A stretch of DNA of 51,247 nucleotides from an uncultured Clostridia bacterium (lineage in GTDB: Bacteria > Bacillota > Clostridia > Christensenellales > Aristaeellaceae), in contig CAMKJS010000015.1 in assembly GCA_946413245.1 (NCBI GenBank), positions 1 through 51,247 of the forward strand. Reading direction: 5' to 3'. The position numbers and the translations under genes were made by a program. Under the pieces are notes generated by a model. That model was not told the origin of the DNA. It did no database searches and saw only the letters and a program-made list of their open reading frames with translations. Below, piece after piece: positions 25,201 through 33,612 of this stretch; positions within the stretch are counted from its first letter, which is position 1; the number at the start of each line of letters is the position of its first letter.

Positions 25201-27189
25201 ATGATTTACTATGTGAACGTTCATGCTGAGTCCGACGGAAACGGATCAAAGCAGCGCCCTTTTAAGCATATCGACGACGCGGCCAGAATCGCCGTGGCCG
25301 GCGACGAGGTGCTTGTTGCGCCCGGAATTTACCGGGAAAAGGTAACGCCCCGGAACGCCGGACGGGAGGACGCCCGGATCGTTTACCGCTCGGAGGAGCC
25401 CCTCGGAGCGGTCATTACCGGCGCTGAACCGCTGACCGGCTGGAAAAAGCTGGAAGGAGGCGTCTGGACCAACCGGGTCAAGAACAGCCTGTTCGGCGCC
25501 TACAATCCCTATACCACGATGGTCTGCGGCGACTGGTATTTCGCGCCCACCGTGCGCCACACCGGCTCCGTCTTCCTGGATGACAAAATGATGTACGAAA
25601 CCGTGTCCCTGGAAGAATGCGCGAAGGGCGAGGCCGATCCGTGCTCCTGGGATCCGGAAGGCTCCACCTGGAAGTGGTTCACGGAGCAGGACGGCGACGA
25701 AACGGTTCTTTACGCCAACTTCCACGACCTGGATCCAAATACCCGGAAGGTGGAAATCGTCGTGCGCCGGAACTGCTTCATGCCGGACGAAAACGGCATC
25801 GGCTATATCACCGTCAGCGGCTTCGACATCAACAAGGGAGCGACGACCTGGGCGCCTCCCGCCGCCTATCAGGACGGCCTGATCGGCCCCCACTGGTCCA
25901 AAGGCTGGATCATCGAGGACTGCGAGGTCTGGGGCAGCCGCTGCTGCGGTATTTCCCTGGGCAAATACCGCGACGAGGAAAACGACATGTATTTCTATGT
26001 AAAGCATGTCAAATCCCCCACCCAGATGGAGCGGGACGCGGTATGCCGCGGCCAGTATCACGGATGGCTGAAGGAAAAGGTCGGCAGCCATATCGTGCGC
26101 CGCTGCCATGTGCATCACTGCGAGCAGACGGGCATCGTCGGCCGGATGGGCGCGGTTTTCTCCGTCATTGAAGACTGCCATATTCACCACGTCTGCAACA
26201 GCCAGCAGCTGGGCGGCGCGGAAACGGCGGGAATCAAGCTTCACGCCGCCATCGACGTAACGATCCGCCGGAACCATATCCACAACTGCATCATGGGCGT
26301 CTGGCTGGACTGGGAAGCCCAGGGCGCCCGGATTACCCAGAACCTGCTGCACGACAACCAGCGTCCGGACGGAATCGAGCCCGCCCTTGGCGCCATGTTC
26401 TCCAACGACGTGTTCATCGAAGTCGGCCACGGCCCGACCCTGATCGACAACAACGTAATGCTTTCCAAGGTTGCCGCGGCAATCCCCAGCGAGGGTGTGG
26501 CCTTTGTGCATAACCTGACGCTCGGATCCTTCGTGCTTGTGAATTCCGGCGTGGACAGCATCGTCAACGATCAGCGGGAGCCCCGCTATACACCCTATCA
26601 TATCCGTCACCGGACGGAGGTAGCCGGTTTCATGACGATCCTGCACGGTGACGACAGAATCTACAACAACATCTTCATCCAGCAGTATCCCGTCACCGAT
26701 CCGGAACGGAAGCCCACCGCCAACGACTATGAAGTCGTCGGGACGGCCCCCTTCGATATCTTCCCCGCCTACGAGGAATGGATCGCGAATTTCCAGATGG
26801 GTCAGGAACCGAATATGCGGGAACTGGCGCAGTTCCACTTCGGCCATCTCCCCGTCTGGGTGGAGGGCAACGCCTACTTTAACGGCGCCACTGTCAGTAA
26901 GCACGAGAAGCACGGGCAGATCGGCGAAGAGAAGGTTCACGTCGCCCTGACGGAAAAGGACGGAAAGATCACCCTGGATACGAACGTCTATGAGTTCCTG
27001 AAGGATTTCCGCGCAGGCATCGTGACCTCCGACCTGCTGGGCAAGGCCTTCGAGCCGGAACAGCGCTTCGAGAATCCGGACGGAACGGAAATCATCTTCG
27101 ACCGTGACTACTTCGGCGATCACCGCGGTACGGACGCGCTGCCCGGACCCTTTGCCTGTGAATGCCAGCTGAACCGTACGCTGTGGTAA
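25201..27189 (+). CDS. Right-handed parallel beta-helix repeat protein
   Basis: This 662-residue protein begins YYVNVHAESDGNGSKQRPFKHIDDA, the usual opening of pectate-lyase-like beta-helix proteins (DUF1565 style). Coils containing His- and Asn-rich turns follow (IVRRCHVHHCEQTGIVG, VIEDCHIHHVCNSQQLGG, IRRNHIHNCIMGVWLD). Such proteins are polysaccharide lyases, glycosidases or epimerases; the active site cannot be assigned here. No signal peptide is seen, so it is probably intracellular, unlike most lyases. AGAGGAGAAG precedes the ATG. It is co-oriented with the ABC importer and GH3 gene. Confidence 0.85.
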   Translation: MIYYVNVHAESDGNGSKQRPFKHIDDAARIAVAGDEVLVAPGIYREKVTPRNAGREDARIVYRSEEPLGAVITGAEPLTGWKKLEGGVWTNRVKNSLFGAYNPYTTMVCGDWYFAPTVRHTGSVFLDDKMMYETVSLEECAKGEADPCSWDPEGSTWKWFTEQDGDETVLYANFHDLDPNTRKVEIVVRRNCFMPDENGIGYITVSGFDINKGATTWAPPAAYQDGLIGPHWSKGWIIEDCEVWGSRCCGISLGKYRDEENDMYFYVKHVKSPTQMERDAVCRGQYHGWLKEKVGSHIVRRCHVHHCEQTGIVGRMGAVFSVIEDCHIHHVCNSQQLGGAETAGIKLHAAIDVTIRRNHIHNCIMGVWLDWEAQGARITQNLLHDNQRPDGIEPALGAMFSNDVFIEVGHGPTLIDNNVMLSKVAAAIPSEGVAFVHNLTLGSFVLVNSGVDSIVNDQREPRYTPYHIRHRTEVAGFMTILHGDDRIYNNIFIQQYPVTDPERKPTANDYEVVGTAPFDIFPAYEEWIANFQMGQEPNMRELAQFHFGHLPVWVEGNAYFNGATVSKHEKHGQIGEEKVHVALTEKDGKITLDTNVYEFLKDFRAGIVTSDLLGKAFEPEQRFENPDGTEIIFDRDYFGDHRGTDALPGPFACECQLNRTLW

Positions 27190-27207
27190 TCCCGTCCCAA
27201 TACGCAC

Positions 27208-27238
27208 AATCCCAAATGGAACCTCTCCATTTGGGATT
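27208..27238 (+). terminator. Hairpin after the beta-helix gene
   Basis: AATCCCAAATGGA (27208-27220) pairs perfectly with TCCATTTGGGATT (27226-27238) around a 5-base loop and is followed by CTTTCT. It lies just before the GH3 ribosome binding site, so it probably ends or attenuates the importer transcript. Confidence 0.7.
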
Positions 27239-27259
27239 CTTTCTGAAAGGAGATTAACA

Positions 27260-29338
27260 ATGAGGGCAACCAAGGAGTACCGTCTGCAGTTGACGGAAGA
27301 AGCGAAGAAGATTGTCGCGCAGATGTCCCTGGAAGAAAAAGTGAATCTGATGAGCGCCAATCTGGATGTCAGCATTCTGACCCCGGAATACGTGGGCGAA
27401 ATGATGACCAACGACAAAATGCATTACAACGTAACGCCCTACGAAGCCGGCGGCTGCGAACGGTTCGGCCTCCCGCCCATGAAGTTCGCGGACGGTCCCC
27501 GCGGGGTCGTCTGCGGAAACGGACAGAGCACCTGTTTCCCGGTTTCCATGGCCCGCGGCGCGACCTTCGATCCCGCGCTGGAGGAAGAAGTCGGCCACGC
27601 AATCGGCCGGGAGGTCCGGGCCTTCGGGGGAAACCTGTTTGCCGGCGTGTGCATCAACATGCCCTACAACCCGGGCTGGGGGCGCAGCCAGGAAACCTAC
27701 GGCGAGGAAACCACGCAGATCGGCGCCATGGGTGCCGCGCTGGTGCGGGGCGTGCAGAGCGAAGACGTCATGGCCTGCGTGAAGCATTTTGCCTTCAACA
27801 ATATGGAGAACGCCCGGTTTACGGTCTCCGTCACCTGCGACCAGCGTACCGAAAAGGAAGTCATGCTCCCCCATTTCAAGGACTGCCTGGACGCCGGCGC
27901 GGCAAGCATCATGAGCTCCTACAACCGGTATAACGGCGTGCAGTGCGGGCATCATCACTATCTGCTGACCGAGATCCTGAAAGGCGAATGGGACTTTGAC
28001 GGCTTTGTCATGTCCGACTTTATCTGGGGCGTCAAGGACACGGTGGAAGCGGCGAACGGCGGTCAGGATATTGAGATGATGCTGACCAATTTCTTCGGTG
28101 ACAAACTGATCAAAGCGGTCAAAGACGGTTTCGTACCGGAAAGCCGCATCGACGACGCGGCCCTGCGGATCGTCCGGACCATCCTGGCCTTCGACCGCGG
28201 ACACAAGGAATACGATATGTCCGTCGTGGGCTGTCCGGAACACATCGCCCTGGCCCGGAAGGTTGCGGAGAAATCCATTACGCTGGTCAAGAATCAGGAC
28301 ATCCTGCCCTTTGACCGTGCAAAGATCAGAAAGCTGGCGGTCGTCGGCAAGCTCGGCGATACGGCCAACATCGGCGATCACGGTTCCTCCCAGGTGCGGG
28401 CAGCCTATACCGTTACACCGCTGGAAGGCCTGAAGAAAGCCCATCCGGACTGCCAGATCGTCTTCGACGACGGTTCCGATCCAGCCCGGGCCGCGGAAAC
28501 CGCCGCCGGCGCCGACGCGGTCGTGCTCGTCGTAGGGTACAACCATAACGACGAAGGCGAATTCGTGTCTGCGGAGCAGAGTGCGAATTACACCGGCGGA
28601 ATCGGCGGAGACCGCTGCGAAAGCCTGGGGCTGCATCAGGACGACGTCGAACTCCTGCAGAAGGTTCTGCCGGCAAACCCGAACCACGCGGTCGTGCTGA
28701 TCGGCGGCAACACCATCATGATGACGGAGTGGTACGATCTGGCAAACGCCGTCCTCATGGCCTACTATCCGGGTCAGGAAGGCGGAACCGCCCTCGCCGG
28801 AATCCTCTTCGGCGACGTGAACCCCTCCGGCAAGCTGCCTTTCGTCGTCCCCTGTCAGGAAAGCGATCTGCCCTATGTGGACTGGAACGCGACGGATCAG
28901 TATTATGAATATTATCACGGCTATACCCGTCTGGACAAAAACGGCGTCAAACCGCTGGTTCCCTATGGGTTCGGCCTTTCCTACACCGCTTTTGAATTCA
29001 CCGCTCCGGAACTGTCCGAGGAGGACGGGCAGCTGGTAGCACGCCTTTCCGTCAAAAACACCGGCGGGCGTGAGGGCGACGAAGTCGTTCAGCTGTACGT
29101 GGGCTGCGAAAAATCCGCCGTGGACCGGCCTCTCCGCCAGCTGAAAGGCTTTGCCCGGATCAGTCTCCAGCCCGGCGAAACCAAGCCGGTGGAAATCCGC
29201 GTCCCGCTGGAAAAGCTGAAATGGTACGATCCCGTTCACCGTCAGTGGAAGCTGGAAAAGACGGAATACACCGTCTACACCGGTTCCAGCGAAGCCCTGG
29301 AAGATCTGCAATCCGCAAAGATCTGTCTGGGCGAGTAA
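27260..29338 (+). CDS. Glycoside hydrolase family 3 beta-glycosidase
   Basis: This 692-residue GH3 enzyme removes terminal beta-linked sugars. The N-terminal TIM barrel has MSLEEKVNLMSA, FADGPRGV and GFVMSDFIWG, whose Asp (about residue 253) is the family nucleophile. The (alpha/beta)6 sandwich follows (AVVGKLGDTANIGDHGSS), then a C-terminal fibronectin III-like domain (VKNTGGREGDEVVQLYV). No signal peptide is present, so it acts on imported oligosaccharides. AAAGGAGA precedes the ATG. Sugar specificity (beta-glucosidase, xylosidase or other) is not settled by sequence alone. Confidence 0.92.
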   Translation: MRATKEYRLQLTEEAKKIVAQMSLEEKVNLMSANLDVSILTPEYVGEMMTNDKMHYNVTPYEAGGCERFGLPPMKFADGPRGVVCGNGQSTCFPVSMARGATFDPALEEEVGHAIGREVRAFGGNLFAGVCINMPYNPGWGRSQETYGEETTQIGAMGAALVRGVQSEDVMACVKHFAFNNMENARFTVSVTCDQRTEKEVMLPHFKDCLDAGAASIMSSYNRYNGVQCGHHHYLLTEILKGEWDFDGFVMSDFIWGVKDTVEAANGGQDIEMMLTNFFGDKLIKAVKDGFVPESRIDDAALRIVRTILAFDRGHKEYDMSVVGCPEHIALARKVAEKSITLVKNQDILPFDRAKIRKLAVVGKLGDTANIGDHGSSQVRAAYTVTPLEGLKKAHPDCQIVFDDGSDPARAAETAAGADAVVLVVGYNHNDEGEFVSAEQSANYTGGIGGDRCESLGLHQDDVELLQKVLPANPNHAVVLIGGNTIMMTEWYDLANAVLMAYYPGQEGGTALAGILFGDVNPSGKLPFVVPCQESDLPYVDWNATDQYYEYYHGYTRLDKNGVKPLVPYGFGLSYTAFEFTAPELSEEDGQLVARLSVKNTGGREGDEVVQLYVGCEKSAVDRPLRQLKGFARISLQPGETKPVEIRVPLEKLKWYDPVHRQWKLEKTEYTVYTGSSEALEDLQSAKICLGE

Positions 29339-29358
29339 GGAACAGAACGTAGGAACAA

Positions 29359-29418
29359 GACCAAAAAGGGACGGCCCTGTGTGAAACGTGTTTCGCACAG
29401 GACCGTCCCTTTTTGGTC
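29359..29418. repeat. Long palindrome with GGGACGGCCC core, bidirectional terminator
   Basis: A 23-nt arm (29359-29381, beginning GACCAAAAAGGGACGG) pairs with 29396-29418 with one mismatch. The interior (TGAAAC...GTTTCG) can extend the stem. It ends in TTTTTGG on both strands and sits between the convergent GH3 and SIMPL genes, so it should terminate both. Its core is shared with the palindrome at 35311-35369. Confidence 0.75.
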
Positions 29419-29439
29419 TCTCTGTTTGTTCCGCGGAGA

Positions 29440-30147
29440 TTATTCCGCCGTAAACGTAATGCTTACCGTGGCGCTGACGATCAGCTTCGCGGACTGAACG
29501 ACCGTGGCCGCGTCTTCTTCCGCTTCTTCAACCAGATCCAGCCCCCTGGCGGAATAGACGTTCCCGATGTTGTTCTCGTAGCTGTATACGCCGCCTTCGG
29601 AGATGATCTCGATGCCGGTGATCTTCAGTCCGGAAGCTCCCGCCAGGATCTCCGCCTTCTCCTTCGCGTTCTCCACAGCCTTCTTCATGGCTTCGGCCTT
29701 CGCTTCCTCCGTGTCCGCCGCGGAGAAAGAGATGCCGTTCAGGGTGTTGGCCCCGGCCGCGAAGCATACGTCGATCAGCGTTCCGACGCTCTCCATATCC
29801 GTAACCCTGATCGCCAGGGTGGAGCTGGCGTTGTAGGCCGCCAGCTGCTCCTGATCGTCCCGATAATCGTAAATGGCATAAATGTTGATGAACTCCGTGT
29901 TGATGTTCTCTTCTTTCACGCCCTGCTCCGTCAGCGCCTTCCGGATCGCGGCGATGGTCTCGTTCACCTGCTGCTGCGCCTTCAGCACGTCCTTGTCCCG
30001 GGCGTTGACGCCCAGAGATATGACAGCGGTATCCGCACTGACGCGTACCTCGCCCGTACCGTTGACGGTAATCCTGCTTTCAGCCATGGCCGCCGCACTC
30101 ACCAGCACCAGCGCCAAAGCCAATCCCAACGCAAACAGTTTTTTCAT
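29440..30147 (-). CDS. SIMPL (DUF541) domain protein, secreted
   Basis: This 235-residue protein has a signal peptide (MKKLFALGLALALVLVSAAAMA) followed by the SIMPL/DUF541 domain. It opens ITVNGTGEVRVSADTAVISLGV and includes EAMKKAVENAKEKAEILAGASG. Family members are periplasmic or surface proteins (for example BP26 and YggE) linked to stress or signalling, and some form ring- or channel-like oligomers. No reaction is known. AGGAAGGGAAAGG lies upstream of the ATG. Confidence 0.9.
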   Translation of the reverse strand: MKKLFALGLALALVLVSAAAMAESRITVNGTGEVRVSADTAVISLGVNARDKDVLKAQQQVNETIAAIRKALTEQGVKEENINTEFINIYAIYDYRDDQEQLAAYNASSTLAIRVTDMESVGTLIDVCFAAGANTLNGISFSAADTEEAKAEAMKKAVENAKEKAEILAGASGLKITGIEIISEGGVYSYENNIGNVYSARGLDLVEEAEEDAATVVQSAKLIVSATVSITFTAE

Positions 30148-30591
30148 TTTCCTTTCCCTTCCTTTCCTGTGACATCTGCCACACTCCTACAGACGCGGCA
30201 GAGAGCAAAAAGTTCCGCCAAAAAAAGACAGAACCGAAAATCAGCATCTTTTCATTGATTTTCCTTCTTTTTCAGCCAAAACCCATGTTACACGACCACT
30301 TTTGGCTGAATATCGTGAAAAAAATGCATATATTCAGCCAAAATTTGGAAACAGAGGATGGTTCTGACTCTGATTTACACCCCTTGTATATTACCATAAC
30401 AATATATTTTTTGAGTTTTGGTGAAGAATTATATAGATTCGCTGAGAGATTTTCCCCTTTGGGAAAAAGCCATTTCTCCCTTGCCTTCCCGATTCAATTC
30501 GACTATAGCTTACCAAAACTCGGATTTTTATCCGGTTTTGGTAAGCTATTTCAAATGACAGGATGCAGAGAATCGTCCCCGGCTCTTTTTC
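30148..30591. other. A+T-rich gene-free stretch with three TTCAGCCAAAA boxes
   Basis: No convincing gene is present in these ~440 bases. They contain TTCAGCCAAAA at 30271-30281, its inverse TTTTGGCTGAA at 30300-30310 and TTCAGCCAAAA again at 30333-30343. The second and third extend to a perfect 14-bp inverted repeat (TTTTGGCTGAATAT 30300-30313, ATATTCAGCCAAAA 30330-30343). The composition is clearly richer in A and T than the flanks. A separate hairpin lies at 30505-30549. These look like protein-binding sites or the remnant of a lost gene's control region. Confidence 0.6.
30505..30549. terminator. Strong hairpin downstream of the endolysin gene
   Basis: ATAGCTTACCAAAAC (30505-30519) pairs with GTTTTGGTAAGCTAT (30535-30549). 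An inner CGGAT/ATCCG stem closes a TTTT loop, leaving one bulged T. It lies ~40 bases beyond the endolysin stop on the minus strand and may end that transcript. Confidence 0.55.
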
Positions 30592-31362
30592 TTAGTGTGC
30601 TTCCAGCAGAGATACCCGTTGTTCCAGCTGGGAGACTCGTTCCTCCAGGGAAGGCTCCTCCGCGGCTTTCTCTTCCGCGGTTTTTTCCCCGGAGTGCTCC
30701 GGGGCAAGGAATTCGGTCATGATATACCCCGTACGGGATCCATGCTTGATTTTCGACCATTTGGTTCCGCTGCTCAAGATCACGACAACGGTTCCGACCG
30801 GGATTCTTTCCACGAGCGGGGCGGAAGCACTCGCCCGGGTGCGCAGGTTCACGGTGGAGCCGCTTTCTGCCCGGACGACGGCAGTTGTTGCCGGCATTAC
30901 AGCCGTTTCTCCCCCTTTCTCTGTTTCCTCATCCGGTTTCGCCACGTCCTTCAGCCAGCCCCAGTAGGCCCATTTCCCAGGCTTCGTGTCTGTGGTGACA
31001 CACCCGGCGGCGGAAGAAGCGTGTACGATCCGGAGAGGGTTCACCCCGGTGACGAGGCCGATATGCTGAAAATCCCCGAGGCCGTCGCTGAACTTCTCCG
31101 GGGTGTTTGCGTTCCATCTGAACACCGCCATGCCGGGTTTCAGCTGAGATACGTCTGTCAGCTTTCCCTTCTCGGTACAGTATTTCCGGTAAATCGTGTT
31201 GCTCCCGTGGGCGATGCTGCCGCCCTGATCCCGGAAAGCCTTCACGAACAGGCCGGAGCAATCGATCCCCCGGGCGTCGTTGTTGCCGGGAGACGCGTAC
31301 GGCCATCCGAGGCAGGCCTCCGCGGAAGCGATCAGCTTCCGCGCATCAAGCATGTGTTTCAT
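30592..31362 (-). CDS. Phage-type endolysin: NlpC/P60-like peptidase with SH3 domain
   Basis: The ~256-residue protein has an N-terminal cysteine peptidase domain of the NlpC/P60/CHAP kind. The nucleophile is Cys35 (GIDCSGLF) and the histidine is likely His100 (DFQHIGLV). A bacterial SH3 cell-wall-binding domain (VNLRTRASASAPLVERIPVGT, residues ~165-230) and a short C-terminal coiled coil (EERVSQLEQRVSLLEAH) follow. It would cut peptidoglycan stem peptides. No signal peptide is present, so release depends on a holin, encoded just upstream with an ATGA overlap. GGAGGAGA lies before the ATG at 31362. Confidence 0.87.
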   Translation of the reverse strand: MKHMLDARKLIASAEACLGWPYASPGNNDARGIDCSGLFVKAFRDQGGSIAHGSNTIYRKYCTEKGKLTDVSQLKPGMAVFRWNANTPEKFSDGLGDFQHIGLVTGVNPLRIVHASSAAGCVTTDTKPGKWAYWGWLKDVAKPDEETEKGGETAVMPATTAVVRAESGSTVNLRTRASASAPLVERIPVGTVVVILSSGTKWSKIKHGSRTGYIMTEFLAPEHSGEKTAEEKAAEEPSLEERVSQLEQRVSLLEAH

Positions 31363-31799
31363 CCCGCGTTCTCCTCCGCCTCCTTTTTGCCGCGCTCGTG
31401 CAGCTGCGCCAGGATCTCCCGGAGCTTGTCCGGCACCGGCAGTCCCAGCCAGGCGGCGTTCTCCAGCAGGCTCAGCCCCTCGTTGCTCAGATAAAAGCAG
31501 ATGACGGCGCCCCGCAGGACAGCCCCGCTGCCGACCACGTTCACGTCCAGGATGTTGGCCACGCCGACCAGCATCAGGATCAGCAGCTTCTTGCAGATGC
31601 CCCTGAAGCCGACGGCGCTGGACAGCTTTCTGTCCTCGATCGCGCACATGACGCCGGAAACGTAGTCCAGCCCCATGAGCACGATCAGGGCAATCAGCAT
31701 TCCGTCCACCCCTCCCATGAAATACCCGGCCCAGCCGCCGATCGCGGTGACAGCCGCCTGCACCTTCACCCAGAGAAGGTCGATAGAGTAATCACGCAT
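31359..31799 (-). CDS. Phage holin, toxin-secretion/lysis holin family
   Basis: This ~146-residue protein has three hydrophobic segments (AAVTAIGGWAGYFMGG, MLIALIVLMGLDYVSGVMCA, LLILMLVGVANILDV). The family pattern matches phage holins such as the TcdE/Cph1-related group: GLDYVSGVMCA followed by RKLSSAVGFRGICKKLLIL. It would form pores that let the endolysin reach the wall. The ATG at 31799 is chosen because AGGGGAG lies upstream; an earlier ATG lacks one. Translation is coupled to the endolysin. No other phage genes are present. Confidence 0.87.
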   Translation of the reverse strand: MRDYSIDLLWVKVQAAVTAIGGWAGYFMGGVDGMLIALIVLMGLDYVSGVMCAIEDRKLSSAVGFRGICKKLLILMLVGVANILDVNVVGSGAVLRGAVICFYLSNEGLSLLENAAWLGLPVPDKLREILAQLHERGKKEAEENAG

Positions 31800-32032
31800 A
31801 CACAGCTCCCCTTTCCGTGTTATCAATTTGAGCCCTTCGGCCCTTCAATACCATGATAACCCCGGAAAAACGGATTCCCGGACAAAAAGAAGGAACCCCT
31901 CGTTTTTTTTCGATGGGTCTCCTCCGGAATGCCTTATTTTATTGCCGTCACGTGCTATTACGTCAACGCATGATTCAGTTCCGCCCGGCAGAAGGCCGGG
32001 CCGATTCCGCCGAATAAACAGTTCCCTTTAAG

Positions 32033-32061
32033 TTGATCCGCAGGGGACTTTTTGATATGAT
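32033..32061 (+). promoter_or_regulatory. Promoter of the SGNH hydrolase gene
   Basis: TTGATC (32033-32038) and TATGAT (32056-32061) are separated by 17 bases. GAGGAGG then precedes the ATG at 32101. Confidence 0.65.
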
Positions 32062-32100
32062 AGCCATGAAAAAGTTCCACGCATTGAGGAGGATTGTTCC

Positions 32101-33045
32101 ATGACGAATCAGGAACTGCAAAGCATCTATTTCGGCGCCTATTCTTTCCGGGAGACGGAGGACGGCTGGCTTCAGGCCTTCCAGTATTCGGATGCGCAGA
32201 TGGATTATTTCAGAACCGTCTTCGATTTCTGGTATGACCGGTGCATGGCCTCCACCGCGAAAACGCTGGAAATGACGACTGACGCCCGAACCCTCTCCTT
32301 CGAATACCGGATCGTCTGGGAAGGCTCCCAGGATTCCTTCGAGCTGGCTGTCGACGGTCTGATTACGGAAATCCGGTATGTCAGGGATCTTCCGAAGAAA
32401 GGAAAAATGGTCTGGCAGCTTCCCGCGGGGAGCAAGAAAGTCACCGTCTATCTGCCCGCGGACGCGACCGTACTGCTCCGGAACTGTGAGCTGGACGGCC
32501 CCTTCACCCCCGCGCGCAAAGGCGCAAAGGTGCTCTGGCTCGGGGATTCGATCACCCAGGGCTTCGGCCCCCTCCGCTCCGGACAGACGTACGTCAGCGT
32601 GGCTAACCGGCTGCTGAACTACGATCTCATCAACCAGGGAATCGGCGGGTACGTCTACGATAAAAACTCCCTGATGAAGATGGACGGCTATACACCGGAT
32701 AAAATCATCGTGGCCCTGGGCACCAACCAGTTCGGCTGCGAAACCATGAAAGACGTGGAGGAATACTACGAAACCCTGATCGGCATCTACGGAACCGTAA
32801 TCCCGATCCTCTGCATTACGCCCCTCTGGCGGGGAGACGTGCCGGACGGGCTTCCCACACTGACCCGGTTCTGTCAGAACGTCAAGGAAATCGCGGGGCG
32901 GTACCCGAACGTAACGATCGTCGACGGGTTTACCCTCGTGCCGCACCTTCCCGAATACTTCCTGGACAATCTCCACCCGAACGGGCTCGGCGCGGAAACC
33001 TACGGCAGAAATCTTGTGGAAGCGATCCGTCAGCTTGGCTTCTGA
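32101..33045 (+). CDS. SGNH/GDSL hydrolase
   Basis: This 314-residue esterase has an N-terminal beta-sandwich (residues ~1-135) and a C-terminal SGNH domain. VLWLGDSITQGFG carries the nucleophile Ser (about residue 150), IGGYVYD the Gly block, ALGTNQFG the Asn, and DNLHPNGLG the Asp-x-x-His pair. The two-domain form resembles carbohydrate acetyl-esterases that deacetylate xylan or other glycans. No signal peptide is present, so it would act on imported, acetylated oligosaccharides. The next gene starts 42 bases later in the same direction. Confidence 0.9.
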   Translation: MTNQELQSIYFGAYSFRETEDGWLQAFQYSDAQMDYFRTVFDFWYDRCMASTAKTLEMTTDARTLSFEYRIVWEGSQDSFELAVDGLITEIRYVRDLPKKGKMVWQLPAGSKKVTVYLPADATVLLRNCELDGPFTPARKGAKVLWLGDSITQGFGPLRSGQTYVSVANRLLNYDLINQGIGGYVYDKNSLMKMDGYTPDKIIVALGTNQFGCETMKDVEEYYETLIGIYGTVIPILCITPLWRGDVPDGLPTLTRFCQNVKEIAGRYPNVTIVDGFTLVPHLPEYFLDNLHPNGLGAETYGRNLVEAIRQLGF

Positions 33046-33087
33046 TCAGGGCGGGTCGCAATTCACATATGACGGAGGAGGATGACG

Positions 33088-33588
33088 ATGGACATTTTTT
33101 CCGAAGCGCTGTTAAGCCCGAAAACGGACAAAATCCCGGATGACTTTGACTGGTTTGCCCCGCTGATCGGGGACTGGATCTGTGACTATTATGACGAACC
33201 GGAAGCAGGTCGGAAACGCCACGTCGCCGGAGAGTGGATTTTCAGAAGAATTCTTGAGGGAACCGGCATCCAGGATATCTTCATTTTCCCCTCCAGGGAC
33301 ACGATGAAGTCCGATCCCCAGCCGGACGGCGAATACGGCACGTCCCTTCGCATGTTCAACAGGGAAAAAGGCTGGTATGACGTGGTATACACCTGTGAAA
33401 GATGTATGAAAAGGCTGACGTTCACCAGGCAGGGAACCAGTCTGGTGGGGCAGGTTCTGGATGAGAACAACGCCTTCTGGATCTTCTCCGAAATCACACA
33501 GGATCGGTTTCACTGGGAAAACGTGCTGATCCGGGAAGACGGGACGAAGGAACTCGTGTGCGAGATTTTCGGAAAACGGATCGGGTAA
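33088..33588 (+). CDS. Small lipocalin-like protein (DUF1579-like) of unknown function
   Basis: The ~166-residue protein is beta-rich, with GDWICDYYDE, GEWIFRRILEGTGIQDIFIFPS, GTSLRMFN and GWYDVVYTC. This resembles the DUF1579/lipocalin-like barrels that bind small molecules; no catalytic residues can be assigned. It is probably cytoplasmic. GGAGGAG (33074-33080) is almost touching the ATG at 33082 but 7 bases from the ATG at 33088, which is therefore preferred. It follows the SGNH hydrolase and probably shares its promoter. Confidence 0.75.
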   Translation: MDIFSEALLSPKTDKIPDDFDWFAPLIGDWICDYYDEPEAGRKRHVAGEWIFRRILEGTGIQDIFIFPSRDTMKSDPQPDGEYGTSLRMFNREKGWYDVVYTCERCMKRLTFTRQGTSLVGQVLDENNAFWIFSEITQDRFHWENVLIREDGTKELVCEIFGKRIG

Positions 33589-33591
33589 GCG

Positions 33592-33611
33592 AAAACGGGA
33601 ATGCCTGTTTT
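33592..33611. terminator. Bidirectional terminator
   Basis: AAAACGGG (33592-33599) pairs with CCTGTTTT (33604-33611), including one G-T wobble, around the loop AATG. A- and T-runs flank the stem, so it works on both strands between convergent genes. Confidence 0.65.
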
Positions 33612-33612
33612 A

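Noticed and set aside
30592..31799. A prophage
   Set aside because: Only holin and endolysin are present. No integrase, terminase, capsid, tail or repressor gene, and no attachment-site repeats were seen.
31852..32016. A small plus-strand frame of about 54 codons between holin and SGNH hydrolase
   Set aside because: It has no ribosome binding site and no recognisable features, and it overlaps the likely holin promoter region.
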